This document shows positions 33,042 through 42,028 of a DNA stretch of 64,000 bases, piece by piece. The notes under the pieces are model-generated. The model made no database searches. It saw only the letters and a program-made list of their open reading frames with translations, and was not told the origin of the DNA. Position numbers and translations under genes: made by a program. Numbering within the stretch: the first letter of the stretch is position 1; each line of letters starts with the position of its first letter. The stretch is from Mycosynbacter sp964593465 (lineage in GTDB: Bacteria; Patescibacteriota; Saccharimonadia; Saccharimonadales; Saccharimonadaceae). Where the stretch lies: positions 1 through 64,000 of the forward strand of contig CAZQJY010000005.1 of assembly GCA_964593465.1 (NCBI GenBank), read 5' to 3'.

Positions 33042-34013
33042 ATGGCTAAAAAAGCCGACCTACTAGAAAAAGCTGCTGAGCTGAAGCTCGAAGTAAGCGA
33101 AAAAAACACTATCGCAGAGATCGAGGCAGCAATCGCTGGTGCTGAAAAGCACGAAGTAAAAGAAGCGACTGTCGCTAAAGCCGGCAAGCGTAGCGCCAAA
33201 GCAATCGAAGAAGCCGAAGCCAAAGCTGAAAAAGAAGCTCGTAAAGAGGCGGGTGATACATCTGCGCAAGATCCAGAAGCCGAAGAACACAAGAAGAAAG
33301 GCCCTGTGCCTGTCGCGCGTCCTCGCATCGAACGCCGCGGCAAAAAATATCAAGACGTTGCCAAGAAGATTGAGGCCGGCAAAGTATACACGCTTGCCGA
33401 AGCTGTCGCTCTCGCTGTCGAGACTAATCCAGCCAAATTTGATGCAAGTGTAGAAGTACACGTACGCCTCGGTGTAGACCCACGTCAAGCCGATCAAAAC
33501 ATCCGCGCAACGGTAAGCCTACCCCATGGTACAGGCAAAAAGATTCGCGTAGCCGTATTCGCTCCAGAATCTGAACACGCTGCGGCCAAAAAAGCTGGCG
33601 CAGACGTAGTGGGCGATGAAGAGTTTACTAAGCAACTCGACAAAGAAGAGCTCAACTTTGACATTCTCGTAGCGACACCTCAATACATGCCAAAGCTCGG
33701 CAAATACGCACGCCTCTTGGGTCCACGTGGCCTCATGCCAAACCCTAAAAGCGGTACTGTCGCAGCTGATGTAGCCAAAGCTGTCACAGAAGCAAAAGCC
33801 GGTAAGGTAGAGTACCGTGTCGACAAGCAAGCAATCGTACACCTCAGCATCGGCAAAGTATCGTTTGGCGCAGATAAAATTACCGACAACGCCAAAAGCT
33901 TTTTTGATAGCCTTGCGAGCCAAAAACCATCAAGTATTAAGGGCGCCTATGTCAAGACCATCAGCCTCTCAACAACAATGGGCCCTGGCATTAAGGTAGA
34001 AGCAAACAACTAG
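33042..34013 (+). CDS. rplA: 50S ribosomal protein L1 with N-terminal extension
   Basis: L1 forms the mobile stalk at the tRNA exit site. Residues about 96-323 are L1 proper (RRGKKYQDVAKKIEAGKVYT, LPHGTGKKIRVAVFAPESEH, LGPRGLMPNPKSGTV). The first 95 residues are extra. Residues 1-32 (ADLLEKAAELKLEVSEKNTI) look like a small HeH/SAP-like nucleic-acid-binding helix pair, followed by a Lys/Glu/Ala-rich linker. At 323 residues it is much longer than the usual 230. Own promoter and terminator; AAAGGA precedes the ATG. Confidence 0.96.
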   Translation: MAKKADLLEKAAELKLEVSEKNTIAEIEAAIAGAEKHEVKEATVAKAGKRSAKAIEEAEAKAEKEARKEAGDTSAQDPEAEEHKKKGPVPVARPRIERRGKKYQDVAKKIEAGKVYTLAEAVALAVETNPAKFDASVEVHVRLGVDPRQADQNIRATVSLPHGTGKKIRVAVFAPESEHAAAKKAGADVVGDEEFTKQLDKEELNFDILVATPQYMPKLGKYARLLGPRGLMPNPKSGTVAADVAKAVTEAKAGKVEYRVDKQAIVHLSIGKVSFGADKITDNAKSFFDSLASQKPSSIKGAYVKTISLSTTMGPGIKVEANN

Positions 34014-34034
34014 TAATCTACTGGAGACACCATC

Positions 34035-34066
34035 AAACACTCGTCGCGCTGGCGAGTGTTTTTTGA
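34035..34066 (+). terminator. Terminator of rplA
   Basis: AAACACTCG (34035-34043) pairs with CGAGTGTTT (34053-34061), followed by TTT. Confidence 0.9.
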
Positions 34067-34116
34067 TACACTAGATATATAGAGCAGAGGGTTACTAGCT
34101 TACGAGGAGGAGGCAC

Positions 34117-34632
34117 ATGGCGGATACACAAGAGACTCAGACAGAGCGCGAATTTTACCCTACAGTAAGCGCGATTATCATACACGCAGGCAAGGTGCTG
34201 CTGCGTCGTGACCAGCAGCGTTACAATTGGCTACCTGTGAGCACACACATCGGCATCAACGAAACACCTATCGATGCATTATTTCGTCAAGTGCATTTCG
34301 AGACAGGCTTGCCGCACAACAATCTTACACTTCTACTGCCATATATGGATAATCTATCATTGAAGCGCGACGAAAAAGAGAGCACCACACAACCACTGCC
34401 ATTTGATGTTGACATCTTTCGCGAAGGCAACGGTGTACACCATCATGTAGATTTTGGCTATATCCTCGTCAGCAACACCAATGAACTCACACCAGAAGCT
34501 GATACACCACCAGAGTTGCAGTGGTTTACACGTGATGAGCTCGAAGAGTTGATGATGACTAGTAAAGCCACTGTAAGTCGCTCACTCTACGCGCTCCAAC
34601 GCTATGAAGAGCAGCCACCAGAGAAATCATAG
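34117..34632 (+). CDS. NUDIX-fold protein with degenerate Nudix box
   Basis: A 171-residue NUDIX-fold protein beginning FYPTVSAIIIHAGKVLLRRD. The Nudix box region reads GINETPIDALFRQVHFETGL. Compared with GX5EX7REUXEEXGU, the RE pair is RQ and one of the two catalytic EE is Phe. Activity may thus be changed or lost. The gene has a very strong GGAGGAGG site and lies 9 nt before thyA, so a role in nucleotide clean-up or regulation for thymidylate synthesis is plausible. Confidence 0.82.
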   Translation: MADTQETQTEREFYPTVSAIIIHAGKVLLRRDQQRYNWLPVSTHIGINETPIDALFRQVHFETGLPHNNLTLLLPYMDNLSLKRDEKESTTQPLPFDVDIFREGNGVHHHVDFGYILVSNTNELTPEADTPPELQWFTRDELEELMMTSKATVSRSLYALQRYEEQPPEKS

Positions 34633-34641
34633 GGGGACACC

Positions 34642-35562
34642 ATGCGACAATACCTAAATCTACTACAAGACATACGAGACAACGGCACCGAAAAAGGCGA
34701 CCGTACTGGCACGGGTACACGCAGCCTGTTTGGGCGACAAGTTCGCTACAATCTCGCTGATGGATTCCCAGCAGTGACTACCAAAAAGCTATATTTCAAT
34801 AGCGTAGTGCATGAATTGTTGTGGTTTTTGCAAGGCACAGGCAATATTGAATACCTAGCACAAAACAACGTACATATTTGGGATGAGTGGCCCTTCAAAG
34901 CGTATTTAGAGAAAAATAATCTTCCTGTACCAGAAGTAAATTTAGACGCATGGAAATCACAAATGAAAGAATTTATCGACCGCGTAGCGACCGACCATGA
35001 GTTTGCGATGAAATGGGGCGACCTCGGGCCTGTCTATGGAGTGCAGTGGCGCAAATGGCCAGATGGCAAAGGTGGCCACATCGACCAAATCGCGCAGGCG
35101 ATTGACACCATCAAAAGCAATCCTAATTCTAGGCGCAACATCGTCAGTGCTTGGAATGTGGCCGAAATCGACGAAATTGTTGAGATTGGTGGGCTGCCGC
35201 CATGCCATAGCCTGTTTCAGTTCAACGTCGCAGATGGCAAACTTGATTTGCACCTCTACCAGCGTAGCGCCGATACCTTTCTTGGTGTGCCGTTCAATAT
35301 CGCCAGCTATTCGCTACTGCTGGCGATGATTGCGCAGGTGACAGGATTAAAGGCGGGGGAGTTTGTACATACTCTTGCAGACACACACCTCTATCTCAAC
35401 CACCTGGAGCAAGTCGACGAACAACTCTCGCGCCAGCCACGTGTGCTGCCAACACTGTGGCTAAATCCAGACATCAAGAGCATTGACGATTTCACCTTCG
35501 ATGATATCCGACTCGAGAATTACGATCCGTATCCGCCTATTAGGGCGCCGATAGCAGTGTAG
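34642..35562 (+). CDS. thyA: Thymidylate synthase
   Basis: Makes dTMP from dUMP with methylene-tetrahydrofolate. The 306 residues contain DRTGTGTRSLFGRQVRYNL near residue 20, the active-site GGLPPCHSLFQFNVADGKL (catalytic Cys), and DLHLYQRSADTFLGVPFNIA. It follows the NUDIX gene with an AGGGGGAC site. folA, its partner for recycling dihydrofolate, lies just downstream on the other strand, and dcd and tmk follow, making a thymidylate supply block. Confidence 0.97.
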   Translation: MRQYLNLLQDIRDNGTEKGDRTGTGTRSLFGRQVRYNLADGFPAVTTKKLYFNSVVHELLWFLQGTGNIEYLAQNNVHIWDEWPFKAYLEKNNLPVPEVNLDAWKSQMKEFIDRVATDHEFAMKWGDLGPVYGVQWRKWPDGKGGHIDQIAQAIDTIKSNPNSRRNIVSAWNVAEIDEIVEIGGLPPCHSLFQFNVADGKLDLHLYQRSADTFLGVPFNIASYSLLLAMIAQVTGLKAGEFVHTLADTHLYLNHLEQVDEQLSRQPRVLPTLWLNPDIKSIDDFTFDDIRLENYDPYPPIRAPIAV

Positions 35563-35592
35563 TCTCTTGCTATTTGTACAAATAGAAGTAGC

Positions 35593-35619
35593 AAATCGCC
35601 TCGTTTGACGGGGCGATTT
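35593..35619. terminator. Hairpin between converging thyA and folA
   Basis: AAATCGCC (35593-35600) pairs with GGCGATTT (35612-35619), symmetrical enough to serve both genes. T tracts are short on both sides. Confidence 0.65.
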
Positions 35620-35628
35620 ACATTTCTA

Positions 35629-36123
35629 TCATCGACCGTTGACGCGTTCATATGTCACAAATTTACACTCATACCTATTCCATTCATCAGCTTCATGATA
35701 CTCGCGCTCGACCTCATGCCACTTGCGCGTATCTACTTCTGGAAAAAATACTGTCGCAGCAGGAAACTCGGCATCGACTTCCGTTGCATATATCGTATCC
35801 ATATCATTTATAGCCTGTGCGTAGATTTGCCCGCCGCCAATCACCATCACCTCGCTAGTAGCGGTGGCATAGGCAGCCTCGAGCGTCGATACGACTTGTA
35901 CGCCCTCTGGCGCATAGTTCATAGTGTGAGACACCACAATATTCTGTCGTCCAGGCAACGCACGACCAATGGAATCAAACGTCTTGCGCCCCATAATAAT
36001 ACTCTTGCCCATAGTCAATTTCTTGAAACGTGCTAAATCCGCAGGCAAATCCCGCCCCCACAATAAGTCGTTATCCGCACCGATACCACGCTTCTTGTCA
36101 TACGCTACAACAATCGCTTTCAT
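35629..36123 (-). CDS. folA: Dihydrofolate reductase
   Basis: Reduces dihydrofolate, the by-product of ThyA. The 164 residues start AIVVAYDKKRGIGADNDLLW and contain FKKLTMGKSIIMGRKTFDSI, then GGGQIYAQAI, all family motifs. The start has a TAAGAT 6 nt upstream on the minus strand and no clear Shine-Dalgarno site. It is oriented against thyA. Confidence 0.96.
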   Translation of the reverse strand: MKAIVVAYDKKRGIGADNDLLWGRDLPADLARFKKLTMGKSIIMGRKTFDSIGRALPGRQNIVVSHTMNYAPEGVQVVSTLEAAYATATSEVMVIGGGQIYAQAINDMDTIYATEVDAEFPAATVFFPEVDTRKWHEVEREYHEADEWNRYECKFVTYERVNGR

Positions 36124-36175
36124 GTCCTTATCTTAGCATGTGATACAATTGAGGGAGTAAAAGTGAGGGATTTTC

Positions 36176-36898
36176 ATGAGTGTCTATAGTAATACCGAGA
36201 TTAAAAGTGCCATCGAAGACGGCTCTATTGTCTGCGTGCCATTTGCCGAACGCCATGTGAGTGAAGCAAGTCTAGATTTCACACTGGGGCATTATTTTTA
36301 TAAACAGGAGTACCAACCAGAAGCGAGTGGTGTCTACAATCCGTTTGACGAAGCTGATGTATCCCGCTACTTTAAAGGACCACTTGAAGCTATCTCGCAT
36401 GAAGAGTGGTGTCAGAAAAACAATCAACCCTTATTTGAAAATATCCCAAATGACCACCCAATCATCGTCTTGCAGCCCGGCGAGCGCATCCTCGCACACA
36501 CTCATGAATTTGTCGGCATCCGCGCGCATGGTGGCGCCTGCGAGGTAAAAAGCCGCTCTAGCTGGGGCCGCAACGGTGTAGCAGTGTGTTTTGACGCTGG
36601 CTGGGTAGACCCAGGCTATATCAATCGCATTACACTAGAGATCTATAACCTCAATATGCACGAAAGCGTCGTGTTGCCAGTAGGCGAGCGTATCGGACAA
36701 CTTATTTTTCACCACACCGGCCCAGTGGAAGGCGATTACAGCGACGGACGCGACGGCATGAGCGGCAAATACCAGCACACCAGCAACCTCAACGAGCTGA
36801 TTCGTACTTGGAAACCGAGCGACATGTTGCCGCGTGCGTACAAAGACAAGCGTGTCGCTGCACCTGTAATTGAAGGGCTTGGCAAAGGTATCAAATGA
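36176..36898 (+). CDS. dcd: dCTP deaminase (Dcd/DUT family)
   Basis: Deaminates dCTP toward dUTP/dUMP, the ThyA substrate. The 240 residues show the trimeric dUTPase-like fold signatures: GACEVKSRSSWGRNGVAVCF, AGWVDPGYINRITLEIYNLN and VGERIGQLIFHHTGPVEGDY near the end of the core. A mono- or bifunctional (deaminase plus dUTPase) enzyme cannot be told apart by eye. An extended -10 TGATACAAT and a GAGGGA site precede it. Its stop overlaps the tmk start (ATGA). Confidence 0.92.
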   Translation: MSVYSNTEIKSAIEDGSIVCVPFAERHVSEASLDFTLGHYFYKQEYQPEASGVYNPFDEADVSRYFKGPLEAISHEEWCQKNNQPLFENIPNDHPIIVLQPGERILAHTHEFVGIRAHGGACEVKSRSSWGRNGVAVCFDAGWVDPGYINRITLEIYNLNMHESVVLPVGERIGQLIFHHTGPVEGDYSDGRDGMSGKYQHTSNLNELIRTWKPSDMLPRAYKDKRVAAPVIEGLGKGIK

Positions 36899-37545
36899 CA
36901 CGTGGACGCTATATCGTCATAGAGGGTAGTGACGGCACAGGTAAAACCACACAGATGAACATGCTGCGCGACTATCTAGAGCAAAAGGGTGAAACCGTTC
37001 ACATCACCAGTGAGCCAGCCGACCCGAGTGATGATGCCGAGCCGCTCGTGATCACCCGCGAACTGCGCAAACTCATCAAAAACGGCGATATAGATCGTAC
37101 GCCTGAGACAAATTTATTACTTTTTACTGCTGCCAGAATAGAGAAGTGGCGCCATGAAATAGAGCCTGCGCTCGCATATGGCGACTATGTACTGAGTTCT
37201 CGCAATTACTGGTCGACACTGGCCTATCAGGGCTACGGTGAGGGACTCTCTATAGATCTCATCATGCGACAGACAGATATGTATTTAGGCGGTACAAATT
37301 ACATGAAGCCAGACCATGCAGTAGTATTATCCATAGCAGACGAATCAGAACGCCAAAAACGCGTACAAACCCGCGGTCTACACGAAACAAAAGATACATT
37401 TGAGACAAAAGACCAAACGTTTCAGGATAAAGTAGCAGACGGATATTTACAGATTGCCCATGACTTAAATATCCCTGTTGTCGACGCAAGCGGCACTCCA
37501 GACGAAGTACATACGCGTATCCGAGGTGCGCTTAAACTATTATAA
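36895..37545 (+). CDS. tmk: Thymidylate kinase
   Basis: Phosphorylates dTMP to dTDP. The 216 residues have the P-loop IEGSDGTGKTTQMNMLRDYL at residue 7, the TSEPADPS (DRX-equivalent) region, and SSRNYWSTLAYQGYGEGLS. It overlaps dcd by 4 bp and closes the nucleotide block; its 3' end overlaps the converging unknown gene by 6 bp. Confidence 0.95.
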   Translation: MTRGRYIVIEGSDGTGKTTQMNMLRDYLEQKGETVHITSEPADPSDDAEPLVITRELRKLIKNGDIDRTPETNLLLFTAARIEKWRHEIEPALAYGDYVLSSRNYWSTLAYQGYGEGLSIDLIMRQTDMYLGGTNYMKPDHAVVLSIADESERQKRVQTRGLHETKDTFETKDQTFQDKVADGYLQIAHDLNIPVVDASGTPDEVHTRIRGALKLL

Positions 37546-38409
37546 ATTGGCAGGGTAGGCAATTCGAGCCGTGTAGTACGTCGACATGAGCGGAATAATT
37601 TCGCGTGGCTTGCGGCTAGTGTCAAGACTGCGCATGTGATCTTCGAGCAGGTCATACAAGTCTGCCGAGTGCGTATCGTAGCCGCTTCTATCATCTTTGG
37701 CATTGTGCTTGGCTGCACGTATATGATCTCGCAAATCGTCTGAGATATGGTTGCCGTCGACAAGTACCGTGTTGCGCACAATCGTCATAACTTGACCACC
37801 AAGATGCAAGCTGACTCGTCGCTTGCGCTCAACAATCGCGCTATCTGGGTGCGAGTTGCCATCAAAATCAAACTGCTTAAACTTATAGTGAGGCTGCGCT
37901 AGCGTGCCTTTAAGCGCCACTGTATCGAGTTCATATGCAGGATCTGCGAGTTCACAACGGACTGGCTCGTCAATATACTGCCGCACATTCCAGTCCCCTG
38001 GATGAATAAGGCGCGCAATCTCTATAGATCGCAGGGTCGGATATTGACCCAAAAACTGCACAAACTGATGTGTCGAAACATCGCCATTCACCACGTCTAC
38101 TTGAGACGGGGCGAGTGTCTGCTGGTCGATACCAGATGCGCGAAAATTATCAAAACTGCGATTAGCGTGATCTGCCGTGCGTGACATCAGGGCAGCAAAC
38201 GCGAGCTTGCGCTTACTTTCGCAGCCGATGCTGTGGATGCGCCGTTCAATTGTCGGCAAGACATTGCTAAAGCCATGCGCACCTGTACTCCAGCTATTAA
38301 GCGCAAGAGGCCCGTGGTCGCTATAATCTAGCACGGCCAAATCTGCGTCACTCGTCTGCAAAACAGCTGCACCAGCTTCATGGCGGCTTGTGTGTGTCGA
38401 AGATGACAT
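37540..38409 (-). CDS. Unknown soluble protein
   Basis: A 289-residue hydrophilic protein without membrane segments or motifs I recognise. Distinct stretches include HPGDWNVRQYIDEPVRCELA near residue 136 and RRVSLHLGGQVMTIVRNTVL near residue 196. TATAAT (38424-38419) ends 9 nt before the ATG on the minus strand. It lies between tmk and rimK, is not coupled to either, and converges on tmk. Confidence 0.7.
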   Translation of the reverse strand: MSSSTHTSRHEAGAAVLQTSDADLAVLDYSDHGPLALNSWSTGAHGFSNVLPTIERRIHSIGCESKRKLAFAALMSRTADHANRSFDNFRASGIDQQTLAPSQVDVVNGDVSTHQFVQFLGQYPTLRSIEIARLIHPGDWNVRQYIDEPVRCELADPAYELDTVALKGTLAQPHYKFKQFDFDGNSHPDSAIVERKRRVSLHLGGQVMTIVRNTVLVDGNHISDDLRDHIRAAKHNAKDDRSGYDTHSADLYDLLEDHMRSLDTSRKPREIIPLMSTYYTARIAYPANL

Positions 38410-38450
38410 AATATGCTTATTATATCAAAGAATACCTAGAAATTCAAGTA

Positions 38451-39362
38451 CTACGCGCCGACCTTGTCCTTCTTGGGACGGCGCTTTGCGTTGCGCTCTA
38501 TATATTCGATGATAGGGGTGGCAACATCGCGCCCAGTGACCTTTTCTATACCAAAGCCAGGGCTGGCGTTTACCTCTAGAATAAGCGGACCGCGCACACT
38601 GCGCATCATGTCGACACCCGCTACATTGAGCCCCATCGCTTTGGCAGCTTTGACAGCCATCTTGCGCTCTTCGTCGGTGAGCTTGACGACTGTGCCTTCG
38701 CCTCCTTTGTGCAAGTTGCTACGAAAATCGTCATCCAGACTCTGGCGCTTCATACTTGCCACCACGCGCCCGCCTACAACAAATGCACGAATGTCCACAC
38801 CCGCCGATTCTTTAACGAATTCTTGGAGTAAAATATTCGTACCATCATCATTCGTCAGATAAAAAGCCTGAAGTACTGATTTGGCGGCTTTTTTGGTCTC
38901 GGCAAGTACTACACCATTACCATGAGTGCTACGAGCCAATTTAATAATCACTGGCGCACCGCCAATCTTCTCAATCAAATTATCGATATCTGTTGCATTG
39001 CGAGACACAATCGTCTTAGGTATGCCGACACCTGCTTTTGCAAACAACTGCATACTGCGCAGCTTATCGCGCGAACGAGCTATCGCTAACGAGCCAGAGA
39101 TGCTATAGACACCCTGCATCTCGAGTTGGCGTACAATTGCAGTGCCATATTTTGTCATATAGTTGGCGATGCGTGGAATAATCACGTCGAAATGCGCCAA
39201 ATCTTCGCCCCGATAATTCACTGTTGGATTGCTTTTTTCAATCGAAGCATAGCATTCTTTGTATTTGACTACTTTGACTTCGTGGCCACGTGCTTTTGCC
39301 ACCTCTTTGAGACGCTTCGTAGAGTAGTTTCCCGGGCCGTTGGACAAAATTGCTATTTTCAT
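38451..39362 (-). CDS. rimK: RimK-type ATP-grasp ligase
   Basis: A 303-residue ATP-grasp enzyme that joins an amino acid (Glu in the classical RimK) to a carboxylate of a protein or peptide. It has MKIAILSNGPGNYSTKRLKE at the start, VIIKLARSTHGNGVVLAETK (ATP-binding loop), VDIRAFVVGGRVVASMKR and the Mg-binding LILEVNASPGFGIE near the end. Its start overlaps the stop of the RimB-like gene (4 bp, ATGA). In Pseudomonas RimK adds Glu to S6 and RimB removes it. The substrate here is not shown. Confidence 0.93.
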   Translation of the reverse strand: MKIAILSNGPGNYSTKRLKEVAKARGHEVKVVKYKECYASIEKSNPTVNYRGEDLAHFDVIIPRIANYMTKYGTAIVRQLEMQGVYSISGSLAIARSRDKLRSMQLFAKAGVGIPKTIVSRNATDIDNLIEKIGGAPVIIKLARSTHGNGVVLAETKKAAKSVLQAFYLTNDDGTNILLQEFVKESAGVDIRAFVVGGRVVASMKRQSLDDDFRSNLHKGGEGTVVKLTDEERKMAVKAAKAMGLNVAGVDMMRSVRGPLILEVNASPGFGIEKVTGRDVATPIIEYIERNAKRRPKKDKVGA

Positions 39363-39853
39363 GCGGCGCGCCCTTCTTTTTCGTCATTCGGAAATTCAAT
39401 GTTATATTCTTTTTTTAGCTGTACCCGGTCGACTGCAGACTCATTGGTATCAATCAGAAAACGCCTGTTGAGCATCGTACGACCAAGCAGGATAGGGTAT
39501 ATCTTTTTCGAACGGTCGGCAAGCGTAAACTTGGCTGTAAAAATCTTTGGTCCAAGCTTAACCTTGAATCGGACATCGTATCGCTCTTCTCGATGCCCAA
39601 AAGAATTTGCAACCATGACCTTTTGAAATTCACTAGCGGACATACGCTGTGCCATTTGCCCGCACACTGGATGCTCACCAAAGAGAGTAAAGGACACGAC
39701 ACCGTCTTTCTCTACAATATCAGTCGCATGCACCGCCGAGCGATACGCACCGCTATCCACCTTGGCCGGTACGCCATGAATCGCAAAATCAACAAAATTA
39801 AGCCGTTCTGAGCGGCCTATAATCACTTTGTGGAAATCATCTCGTACTGCCAT
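39359..39853 (-). CDS. RimB-like retropepsin-type aspartic protease (Zn_protease/DUF785 family)
   Basis: A 164-residue protein of the family formerly called ATP-dependent zinc protease. The active-site motif is PAKVDSGAYRSAVHA near residue 30 (DSGA in place of the usual DTGA), and the C-terminal half has YPILLGRTMLNRRFLIDTNE, as in the family. In Pseudomonas the homologue RimB trims Glu residues added by RimK. The 4-bp overlap with rimK supports a shared function. TATAGT (39873-39868) lies 14 nt before the ATG. Confidence 0.88.
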   Translation of the reverse strand: MAVRDDFHKVIIGRSERLNFVDFAIHGVPAKVDSGAYRSAVHATDIVEKDGVVSFTLFGEHPVCGQMAQRMSASEFQKVMVANSFGHREERYDVRFKVKLGPKIFTAKFTLADRSKKIYPILLGRTMLNRRFLIDTNESAVDRVQLKKEYNIEFPNDEKEGRAA

Positions 39854-39938
39854 ATATTTATTTCTTCACTATACAAGTTCATGCTTGCAGCTGTCTATCT
39901 TGATTATTATAGCATTATTATGTATAATAATCAATACT

Positions 39939-41174
39939 ATGGCTCATATATTGATCGTTGGCAAATCATTTTCTGGACTTAAAAACTTTTTGACTAGTCA
40001 TGGCCATACTTATACCGTATTGCAAGATGAACATGCGACAAAATTTCCAAACAAAAAATTTAGGCGGCGCGTGGTATGCTCATTTCAAAATAGAGCGGAT
40101 TACTTAAAAGCAGTGGACAGCGTGCAAGCCAAAACACCTATAAACGCAACAATAACGACATACGAAAGCTATGTAGTAGCTAATGCAATTATTGCCAATC
40201 ACCTAGGCCTACCAGGCATAACAGAAGAAGCAGCTATAGCATGTACTGACAAAGAGGTAATGCGTAGCAAATTTGCACTTTCAGGAGAAAAGGTAAGCCC
40301 AGATTTTCATGTCGCAGAATCACGCGATAGCCTCATTGAGTTTGCCAAGTCTCATAAATTTCCGCTCATCCTTAAACCAGCAAACCTAGCAAAAAGCTTA
40401 CTTGTGACAAAAAATAACTCTCTCCAGGAGCTGCTAGAAAATTACGACAAAGCTTGCAAAATAGCTACTGCTACCTACAAAAAATATGCGCCGAACAGTA
40501 TACCAAAATTCATTGTTGAAGAGTTCCTGGATGGAAGCATTCACTCTGTCGATGCGTTTGTAGACGCAGCAGGGGAGCCACACATATTAGAAGAAGTAGT
40601 AGATTATGTAACAGGCTATGATATCGGCTACGATGACAATTTTCACTACGCCAGATTACTGCCATCGAAACTTTCGGCAGATGACATTCAAGCAATTCGC
40701 AGTACCGCCAAGCTTGGTTGCCAGCTCCTTGGTATGACGAGTAGTCCTGCGCACATTGAGATCATCCTCACTCGCGATGGACCGCGTATCGTCGAAATTG
40801 GCGCGCGCAGTGGTGGTTACCGTGAGCGTATGCATAAGATTGCAAATGACATCGACATCACCTCTAATACTCTGGCGCTAGCGCTCAGTCAGCCACTCGA
40901 TATTACCGCAAAAAAACATGAGTATGTAGGCGTGTTTGAACTATTTCCAGAATCACCAGGCTACTTCACTGACATTAATAATCAAGAGAAGCTTAAAAAA
41001 CTTCCTTCGCTTAATTACCTTAGCGTCAAGGCAAGACCTGAACAGTACGTAGGTAAAGCCAGCGACGGCTACAAGATGTGCGCCGTTGTGATACTTGCTA
41101 GCAAAGATAATTTACAGTTGACGGCTGATTCTTTAGCGCTCAAAGAGATGCATCAAGTAATGACCCGCTCTTAG
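39939..41174 (+). CDS. ATP-grasp carboxylate-amine ligase, CPSase-like
   Basis: A 411-residue ATP-grasp protein of the carbamoyl-phosphate-synthase/BacD-like type, distinct from RimK. Features: MAHILIVGKSFSGLKNFLT, FPLILKPANLAKSLLVTKNN, KFIVEEFLDGSIHSVDAFVD and the Mg-binding AHIEIILTRDGPRIVEIGAR. Enzymes of this type often make dipeptides or join amino acids. It is transcribed away from the RimB/RimK pair. TATAAT (39923-39928) lies 10 nt before the ATG. Its 3' end overlaps the next, converging ATP-grasp gene by 35 bp. Confidence 0.88.
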   Translation: MAHILIVGKSFSGLKNFLTSHGHTYTVLQDEHATKFPNKKFRRRVVCSFQNRADYLKAVDSVQAKTPINATITTYESYVVANAIIANHLGLPGITEEAAIACTDKEVMRSKFALSGEKVSPDFHVAESRDSLIEFAKSHKFPLILKPANLAKSLLVTKNNSLQELLENYDKACKIATATYKKYAPNSIPKFIVEEFLDGSIHSVDAFVDAAGEPHILEEVVDYVTGYDIGYDDNFHYARLLPSKLSADDIQAIRSTAKLGCQLLGMTSSPAHIEIILTRDGPRIVEIGARSGGYRERMHKIANDIDITSNTLALALSQPLDITAKKHEYVGVFELFPESPGYFTDINNQEKLKKLPSLNYLSVKARPEQYVGKASDGYKMCAVVILASKDNLQLTADSLALKEMHQVMTRS

Positions 41175-42021
41175 CGGCAAGATACTTCACCATAGCTTCA
41201 GCAATATCAACGCCAGTATTCAACTGATTACGAGCAAAATTACATGGAAAATTAACTTCAGCTATCGAGAACTTCCCGTCAGGCTGGAGCAAGATATCTA
41301 CTCCGCCAAACTCCAAGCCAAGTACCCTCACCGCCTCTACAGCCACTCTGCAAAGAGCAGGATGACTATCTACGTCAAAGACTTTTACGGTCGGCATTGC
41401 GACAGCATTTGTACGAAAATCATCAGGCTGAGTATCATACTCAACTGCATCACATACTACTTCACCCACTACTACAACACGTATATGTCGAGCGCCGTGA
41501 ATAAATTTTCTTAAGACAGCACCATCGCGTATAGCTTCATCGGTAAACATTTCTTTTAGCTCGCCAAATGTGTCCGCTTTCTTGACGGCACTTCCATGCG
41601 AGCCGCCTGCAGCCTTAACGACAATAGGCAGCCCGCCTAATTCCGTAACAGCTTGACGTAAATCAGAATCACTTAGTAACCACGGACTAAAGACGGTAGA
41701 GATACTAGGCAGCCCCGCTTTTTCAAGCCGTAATGTGCTCCCCCAGGTAAATGAGCGACCCAGTAGATTCGGATAATTGACATAAAATGTAGCGACGCCT
41801 TCATGACAAAGATACCCTTCTAAGAATTTAGCCTGTGAGCTTACTCCTAGACGGTACAGTATGGCACCGTGTTCAATTTGTAAACTACTTGGAGCGATCG
41901 TAGCGGCATCAACAGGGATAAACTCATAGCCTTGTTTCCGCGCAGCTTCCTGTAATAGGCTGAAGGTATCGGGATTAGCAAGATTAGTTATATCAGATAC
42001 AATGCAGTAAAATTTCAACAT
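41140..42021 (-). CDS. RimK-like ATP-grasp ligase (third of the island)
   Basis: A 293-residue ATP-grasp protein. Motifs: TWGSTLRLEKAGLPSISTVF, LPIVVKAAGGSHGSAVKKAD (ATP loop), ARHIRVVVVGEVVCDAVEYD, and LGLEFGGVDILLQPDGKF then IAEVNFPCNFA (Mg site). The Asn of the usual NxNP site is present as EVNFPCN. ATG 42021 lies 7 nt after the stop of the upstream ATP-grasp gene, so the pair is co-transcribed. Substrate unknown. Confidence 0.85.
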   Translation of the reverse strand: MLKFYCIVSDITNLANPDTFSLLQEAARKQGYEFIPVDAATIAPSSLQIEHGAILYRLGVSSQAKFLEGYLCHEGVATFYVNYPNLLGRSFTWGSTLRLEKAGLPSISTVFSPWLLSDSDLRQAVTELGGLPIVVKAAGGSHGSAVKKADTFGELKEMFTDEAIRDGAVLRKFIHGARHIRVVVVGEVVCDAVEYDTQPDDFRTNAVAMPTVKVFDVDSHPALCRVAVEAVRVLGLEFGGVDILLQPDGKFSIAEVNFPCNFARNQLNTGVDIAEAMVKYLAAKSGSLLDASL

Positions 42022-42028
42022 ACTTTTC

